Under the pieces are notes generated by a model. The model worked only from the letters and a program-made list of their open reading frames with translations, had not been told where the DNA came from and did no database searches. The position numbers were made by a program, and so were the translations under genes. From NCBI GenBank assembly GCA_910577585.1, contig CAJTNN010000009.1, positions 326 to 64,325 on the forward strand: a stretch of DNA of 64,000 nt, written 5' to 3'. Source of the DNA: an uncultured Muribaculaceae bacterium. GTDB taxonomy: Bacteria; Bacteroidota; Bacteroidia; Bacteroidales; Muribaculaceae. Shown in pieces: positions 60,199-64,000 of the stretch; position 1 is the first letter of the stretch; the number at the start of each line of letters is the position of its first letter.

Positions 60199-61449
60199 AT
60201 GGCAAACATTGAAAATTACAACTTCGCAGGTAAGAAAGCTATCGTACGCGTAGACTTCAACGTACCCCTCGATGAAAACGGCCACGTGACCGACGACACC
60301 CGCATCCGTGGTGCCCTTCCCACTCTTAAGAAAATTCTCGCCGACGGCGGAAGCCTCATCCTCATGAGCCACATGGGCAAGCCCAAAGGCAAAGTCAACC
60401 CCAAATACTCTCTGAGCCAGATCCGTGAAGATGTGGCTAAGGCTCTTGGCACGGACGTGAAATTCGTGCCTGACTGCATGAAGGCTGCAGAGGCTGCCAA
60501 AGACCTCAAGCCCGGTGAGGTACTGCTGCTCGAAAACCTCCGTTTCTATCCCGAAGAGGAGGGTAAGCCCGTAGGTATCGACAAGGAGGATCCCGCTTAC
60601 GACGATGCCAAGAAGGCTATGAAAGAGAGCCAGAAGGAGTTTGCCAAGACTCTGGCAAGCTATGCCGACGTATATGTCAACGATGCTTTCGGCACTGCTC
60701 ACCGCAAGCACGCTTCGACTGCCGTAATCGCCGACTACTTCGATGCCGACAACAAGATGCTCGGCTATCTGATGGAGAAGGAGGTAAAGGCTGTAGACAA
60801 TGTGCTTAAGGATATCAAGCGCCCCTTCACTGCTATCATGGGCGGCTCGAAGGTGTCAACCAAAATCGGCATCATCGAAAACCTCATGGATAAGGTCGAC
60901 AATCTCATCCTTTGCGGCGGCATGACCTACACCTTCGCCAAAGCAATGGGTGGCAAAGTGGGCGACTCTATCTGCGAGAACGACAAGCTCCAGCTCGCTC
61001 TCGACATCATGAAGATGGCCAAGGAGAAGGGGGTCAACCTCGTGCTCGGCAGCGACTGTGTGGCAGCCGACGCTTTCTCTAACGATGCCAACACTCAGAT
61101 CTGCTCTGTGATGGATATCCCCGACGGCTGGGAGGGTCTCGATGCAGGTCCTGAAAGCATCAAGGCCTTCCGCGAGGCTATCCTGCCTGCAAAGACTATC
61201 CTCTGGAACGGCCCAGCCGGCGTATTTGAGTTCGATAACTTCACCACCGGTTCGAAGGCTATCGCCGACGCTATCGTGGAGGCTACCGACAATGGCGCCT
61301 TCTCGCTCGTAGGTGGCGGCGACTCTGTGGCATGTGTCAACAAGTTCGGCTGCGCCGACGCAGTGAGCTATGTTTCTACCGGCGGTGGCGCCCTGCTCGA
61401 GGCTATCGAGGGCAAGACTCTCCCCGGCATCGCTGCTATCAAAGGCTAA
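60199..61449 (+). CDS. pgk: phosphoglycerate kinase
   Basis: 416 residues. Transfers the phosphate of 1,3-bisphosphoglycerate to ADP. Motifs: VRVDFNVPLDENGHVTDDTR, SHMGKPKGK, LLLENLRFYPEE, YVNDAFGTAHRKHAS, AIMGGSKVSTKIGI, WNGPAGVFEFDNF and GGGDSVACVNKFG. Length is normal. Codon use is strongly biased, as expected for a glycolytic gene. Downstream, 61450-61610 contains a palindrome but no clear terminator. Confidence 0.97.
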   Translation: MANIENYNFAGKKAIVRVDFNVPLDENGHVTDDTRIRGALPTLKKILADGGSLILMSHMGKPKGKVNPKYSLSQIREDVAKALGTDVKFVPDCMKAAEAAKDLKPGEVLLLENLRFYPEEEGKPVGIDKEDPAYDDAKKAMKESQKEFAKTLASYADVYVNDAFGTAHRKHASTAVIADYFDADNKMLGYLMEKEVKAVDNVLKDIKRPFTAIMGGSKVSTKIGIIENLMDKVDNLILCGGMTYTFAKAMGGKVGDSICENDKLQLALDIMKMAKEKGVNLVLGSDCVAADAFSNDANTQICSVMDIPDGWEGLDAGPESIKAFREAILPAKTILWNGPAGVFEFDNFTTGSKAIADAIVEATDNGAFSLVGGGDSVACVNKFGCADAVSYVSTGGGALLEAIEGKTLPGIAAIKG

Positions 61450-61513
61450 CACCCCCTACAAGGGCACACGTTTGACCCCGCAAGCATAAAAATAGCGAAA
61501 AAAATCGTCAGAA

Positions 61514-61529
61514 TATGTTGTACAACATA
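61514..61529. promoter_or_regulatory. 16-bp perfect palindrome upstream of the ExbB operon
   Basis: TATGTTGTACAACATA, fully self-complementary, ~80 nt upstream of the exbB promoter -33 box. A near copy lies at 44846-44861. It could be an operator for an unidentified dimeric regulator. Confidence 0.45.
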
Positions 61530-61610
61530 CTTTTGCAACATATTTATTGCCAAATTCATAAGAATTAGCATCTGGCGATTTTTTTCCAACATTTTTTTGC
61601 AAAATAATCG

Positions 61611-61641
61611 TTTGCATAATAGAAAATATATAGTAAATTTG
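61611..61641 (+). promoter_or_regulatory. promoter of the ExbB-ExbD operon
   Basis: TTTG (61611-61614), 19 nt, TAAATTTG (61634-61641); leader of about 85 nt. Confidence 0.8.
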
Positions 61642-61725
61642 CACTGAGATACGCGGTGTTGGACGATATAACCCGAAAAACTCAAAATATAATTATAATT
61701 TAACAACAACAAACATCTTATCAGT

Positions 61726-62595
61726 ATGGAATCTAAAGATCCCAAGGCAACGGTTAAGCCCGCTGCTTCAGCTTCCAACAACATGGCAGCACAAGTTAAG
61801 AAAGAAGAGAAAATCTCACAGGTTCGCGGCATCCGCAATGCCTTTATCGTGATCCTGGTATGCTGCGCTGCAGCTATCTGCATCTTCCTGTTCGGCATGG
61901 GCTACGGTGGCAACTTCGAAGGTGGCACAACTGACGGTCACCCGCTGAACCTCGCCGGCACAGTCTACAAAGGCGGCTTCATCGTGCCTATCCTGATGAC
62001 ACTGCTTCTGACTGTAATCGTGCTCTCTATCGAGCGCTGGATCGCTATCAGCTCTGCTTCCGGCAAGGGCAACACTACTAAGTTCGTGGCTGCTGTGAAG
62101 GCTGACCTCGCTGCCAACAAGATCGACGCCGCTATGGCTCGCTGCAAGCAGCAGAAGGGTTCTGTGGCTTCTGTAGTCTACAACACTCTGGTGAAGTACA
62201 AAGAGATGGATGCCAACACCACTCTCTCTAAGGAGCAGAAACTCACTACTCTCCGCAACGAGGTTGAAGAGGCTACCGCACTTGAGATGCCCTCTCTGTC
62301 GCAGAACCTCCCCATCATCGCTACTCTGACAACTCTCGGTACTCTCGTCGGTCTTCTCGGTACTGTAATGGGTATGATCAAATCATTCCAGGCTCTGGCT
62401 TCTTCAGGTTCACCTGACTCAACTGAGCTCTCTACCGGTATCTCTGAGGCTCTTGTGAACACCGCCTTCGGTATCGCAACCGGTGCATTCGCTGTAATCT
62501 CATACAACTTCTTCACCAACAAGATCGACAACCTCACCTACGCTATCGACGAAATCGGTTTCTCTATCGTAGCTACTTTCGCTGCAACTCACTAA
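61726..62595 (+). CDS. exbB: MotA/TolQ/ExbB proton-channel protein
   Basis: 289 residues. A cytoplasmic Lys-rich N-terminus is followed by one span (FIVILVCCAAAICIFLFGMG), a second (GFIVPILMTLLLTVIVLSIE), and the conserved C-terminal pair containing LPIIATLTTLGTLVGLLGTV and LVNTAFGIATGAFAVISYNF. With ExbD it forms the proton-motive-force motor that energises TonB or Tol-type work across the envelope. The extra N-terminal span fits the Bacteroidetes form. First gene of an operon with two exbD genes. Confidence 0.93.
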   Translation: MESKDPKATVKPAASASNNMAAQVKKEEKISQVRGIRNAFIVILVCCAAAICIFLFGMGYGGNFEGGTTDGHPLNLAGTVYKGGFIVPILMTLLLTVIVLSIERWIAISSASGKGNTTKFVAAVKADLAANKIDAAMARCKQQKGSVASVVYNTLVKYKEMDANTTLSKEQKLTTLRNEVEEATALEMPSLSQNLPIIATLTTLGTLVGLLGTVMGMIKSFQALASSGSPDSTELSTGISEALVNTAFGIATGAFAVISYNFFTNKIDNLTYAIDEIGFSIVATFAATH

Positions 62596-62695
62596 TCTAT
62601 CCCCTCAACAAGGATACGAATCAGTTGACATTACAGCAAGAGTTTGTTAACAACTTTCAATTTAAAGAAACAACCGATAAAAGTTAATAGCTGAT

Positions 62696-63424
62696 ATGGG
62701 AAGAGTAAAAATAGCAAGAAAGAGTACATTCATCGACATGACGGCGATGAGTGACGTGACCGTGCTTTTGCTTACCTTCTTCATGTTGACTTCAACTTTC
62801 CTTTCAAAGGAGCCTACCACCGTAATCACACCTGCATCAGTGTCTACTGAAAAAGTGCAGGAGACTAATGTGCTGCAGGTGCTCGTAAGCCCGAAAGGTC
62901 AGGTTTGGCTCACTATGAACAATGACACCTCCGCACAATGGTCGAACGCCAATATGCGTGTGGCTCTCCTTGATCAGGTGACCGAACTCTACAATCAGTC
63001 GCATAAGAACAATCCAGTGAGCTTCAACGCTCAGCAGAAGCAGGCATTCAGCAAGCTGGGTGCTTTCGGTGTGCCGCTCCGCCAGATGGGGGAATTCCTC
63101 AATCTGGCCGACGAACCCGAAGGCCTCACGAAGATGGACCAATGGTTGGCCGGCGAAGATCCTAACCCGAATCACATCACCGGCATTCCTATCACCAAGG
63201 AGAACTCTGAAGATAACCTCAATGAGTTCCAGATGTGGATTAAAGCGGCACGTATGGCCGGCAATGAAAATCTCACCCAGGCCATGAAAGATGGCGCGGG
63301 CGTGGCTATCAAGGCTGACCAGAACACAAGCTTCGATGTGGTGCACATGGTGATGGATAACCTCCAGACCATCAAACAGAACAAGTTTACACTATTGACC
63401 GCACTAAAGGCAGGAGGAGAATAA
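62696..63424 (+). CDS. exbD: ExbD/TolR-family biopolymer transport protein
   Basis: 242 residues. The basic N-terminus RVKIARKSTFIDMTAMSDVT leads into one span (VLLLTFFMLTSTFL); the Asp before the span (in MSDV) is the conserved proton-path residue. The periplasmic part is long for the family (~200 residues) and includes LQVLVSPKGQVWLTM, then a helical region. It lies 100 nt after exbB and 1 nt before the next exbD. Confidence 0.92.
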   Translation: MGRVKIARKSTFIDMTAMSDVTVLLLTFFMLTSTFLSKEPTTVITPASVSTEKVQETNVLQVLVSPKGQVWLTMNNDTSAQWSNANMRVALLDQVTELYNQSHKNNPVSFNAQQKQAFSKLGAFGVPLRQMGEFLNLADEPEGLTKMDQWLAGEDPNPNHITGIPITKENSEDNLNEFQMWIKAARMAGNENLTQAMKDGAGVAIKADQNTSFDVVHMVMDNLQTIKQNKFTLLTALKAGGE

Positions 63425-63425
63425 A

Positions 63426-64000
63426 ATGGCAGAAGTTCAGCAATCAGGTGGTGACAGCGGAAAAAAGGGTCACCAGAAAAAAATGCAGATCCGCGTGGAC
63501 TTCACTCCTATGGTCGACATGAACATGCTGCTCATCACGTTCTTCATGCTCTGTACGACTATGATCAAGTCCCAGACTTTGACCATCGCACTGCCTACCA
63601 ATGAGAAGGTGCAGAATGAAGAGAATATGTCGCAGGCTTCGGCCGACGACGCCATCACTATCATCATCGACGCCAAAAAGAAACCGGGTCCCACTCCCGG
63701 AACTCTCGTGGTAGACTCTGTGAACGGCAATGTGGTAAACGAAATCTACTATTATGATGGCAAGCCCGGCGGCGACGCCGGTATGCTTGGTGCCGGCGGA
63801 ACTGTGCTCTCTGAGAACAATAACCTCCAGAAGTCTGACCTTCTGAGCGATGAAGTGAATTCCGTAGGCGACCATAAAGCCCGCGGTATCCGCGAAATCA
63901 TCCAGAAGCGCAACAAGGAGGTCCTCGAAAAAGTCAATGCACTCAAGAAAGACCTTGCCGACGGCAAGTTCGGCTCTCTTGAGACTAAGGCTGAGCGCGA
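63426..64000 (+). CDS. exbD: second ExbD/TolR-family protein, cut by the window end
   Basis: At least 191 residues from the ATG at 63426; the frame is still open at base 64000. MQIRVDFTPMVDMNMLLITF has the conserved Asp and the start of the single span (LLITFFMLCTTMI). The periplasmic part (DDAITIIIDAKKKPGPTPG) follows the family pattern. Two different ExbD paralogues in one operon are common in Bacteroidetes. A TonB-like gene would be expected further right. Confidence 0.9.
   Translation, partial: MAEVQQSGGDSGKKGHQKKMQIRVDFTPMVDMNMLLITFFMLCTTMIKSQTLTIALPTNEKVQNEENMSQASADDAITIIIDAKKKPGPTPGTLVVDSVNGNVVNEIYYYDGKPGGDAGMLGAGGTVLSENNNLQKSDLLSDEVNSVGDHKARGIREIIQKRNKEVLEKVNALKKDLADGKFGSLETKAER

Overview
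The window looks like chromosomal DNA of a Bacteroidales gut bacterium, most likely a Muribaculaceae-type species. The phylum call rests on many copies of the Bacteroidetes promoter (TTTG, about 20 nt, TAnnTTTG), a complete Bat aerotolerance operon, a pyrophosphate-dependent phosphofructokinase, lpxK and other Gram-negative envelope genes, and secreted proteins with Por/T9SS-like C-terminal ends. The family call is an inference. No phage, CRISPR array, transposase or rRNA operon was found. The window is mainly core genome decorated with short interspersed repeats.

Layout. 1-850: left edge with a leftward promoter, doubtful tiny ORFs and a small HTH protein. 890-9,930: one minus-strand operon in the order MoxR, DUF58 protein, DUF4381-like membrane protein, BatA, BatB, BatC, BatD, BatE. 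9,948-18,592: minus-strand thiL, punA, lpxK, sppA, glmM, a DUF4827 lipoprotein and nrnA. 18,787-21,785: plus-strand mazG, topB and a FeoB-associated small protein. 21,770-25,010: minus-strand membrane, Spi-domain, bile-acid-symporter-like and mtnN genes. 25,229-29,991: yciO-like, an outer-membrane barrel protein and mdh. 30,166-35,718: minus-strand secreted protein with a nonsense-interrupted signal peptide, an MFS carrier and PPi-PFK. 36,007-39,042: large C10 cysteine protease. 39,194-46,211: tRNA-Cys, MscS channel, two HU-type proteins (one a membrane-anchored HU-LysM chimera), tryptophanase and an M23-LysM endopeptidase. 46,578-54,198: MurB-metallohydrolase fusion, lipoprotein, tRNA-Met, nucleoside transporter, rsmE and a TPR protein. 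54,584-59,754: two tRNA-Glu, rpsP, prfA, a small membrane protein, MurU and an AmgK-RapZ fusion. 60,199-64,000: pgk and an ExbB-ExbD-ExbD operon cut by the window end.

Two functional themes recur. One is cell-wall synthesis and recycling (glmM, murB fusion, amgK-rapZ, murU, M23-LysM, HU-LysM). The other is purine-nucleoside salvage (punA, mtnN, NupG-like transporter).

The most unusual content is between genes. There is a repeat that carries a perfect consensus promoter and lies upstream of two unrelated minus-strand genes. There are also two families of palindromic MITE-like elements. Each has a short form and a long form, and the long forms of both carry a related ~75-nt structured internal module. 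Several housekeeping proteins also carry long disordered C-terminal tails.
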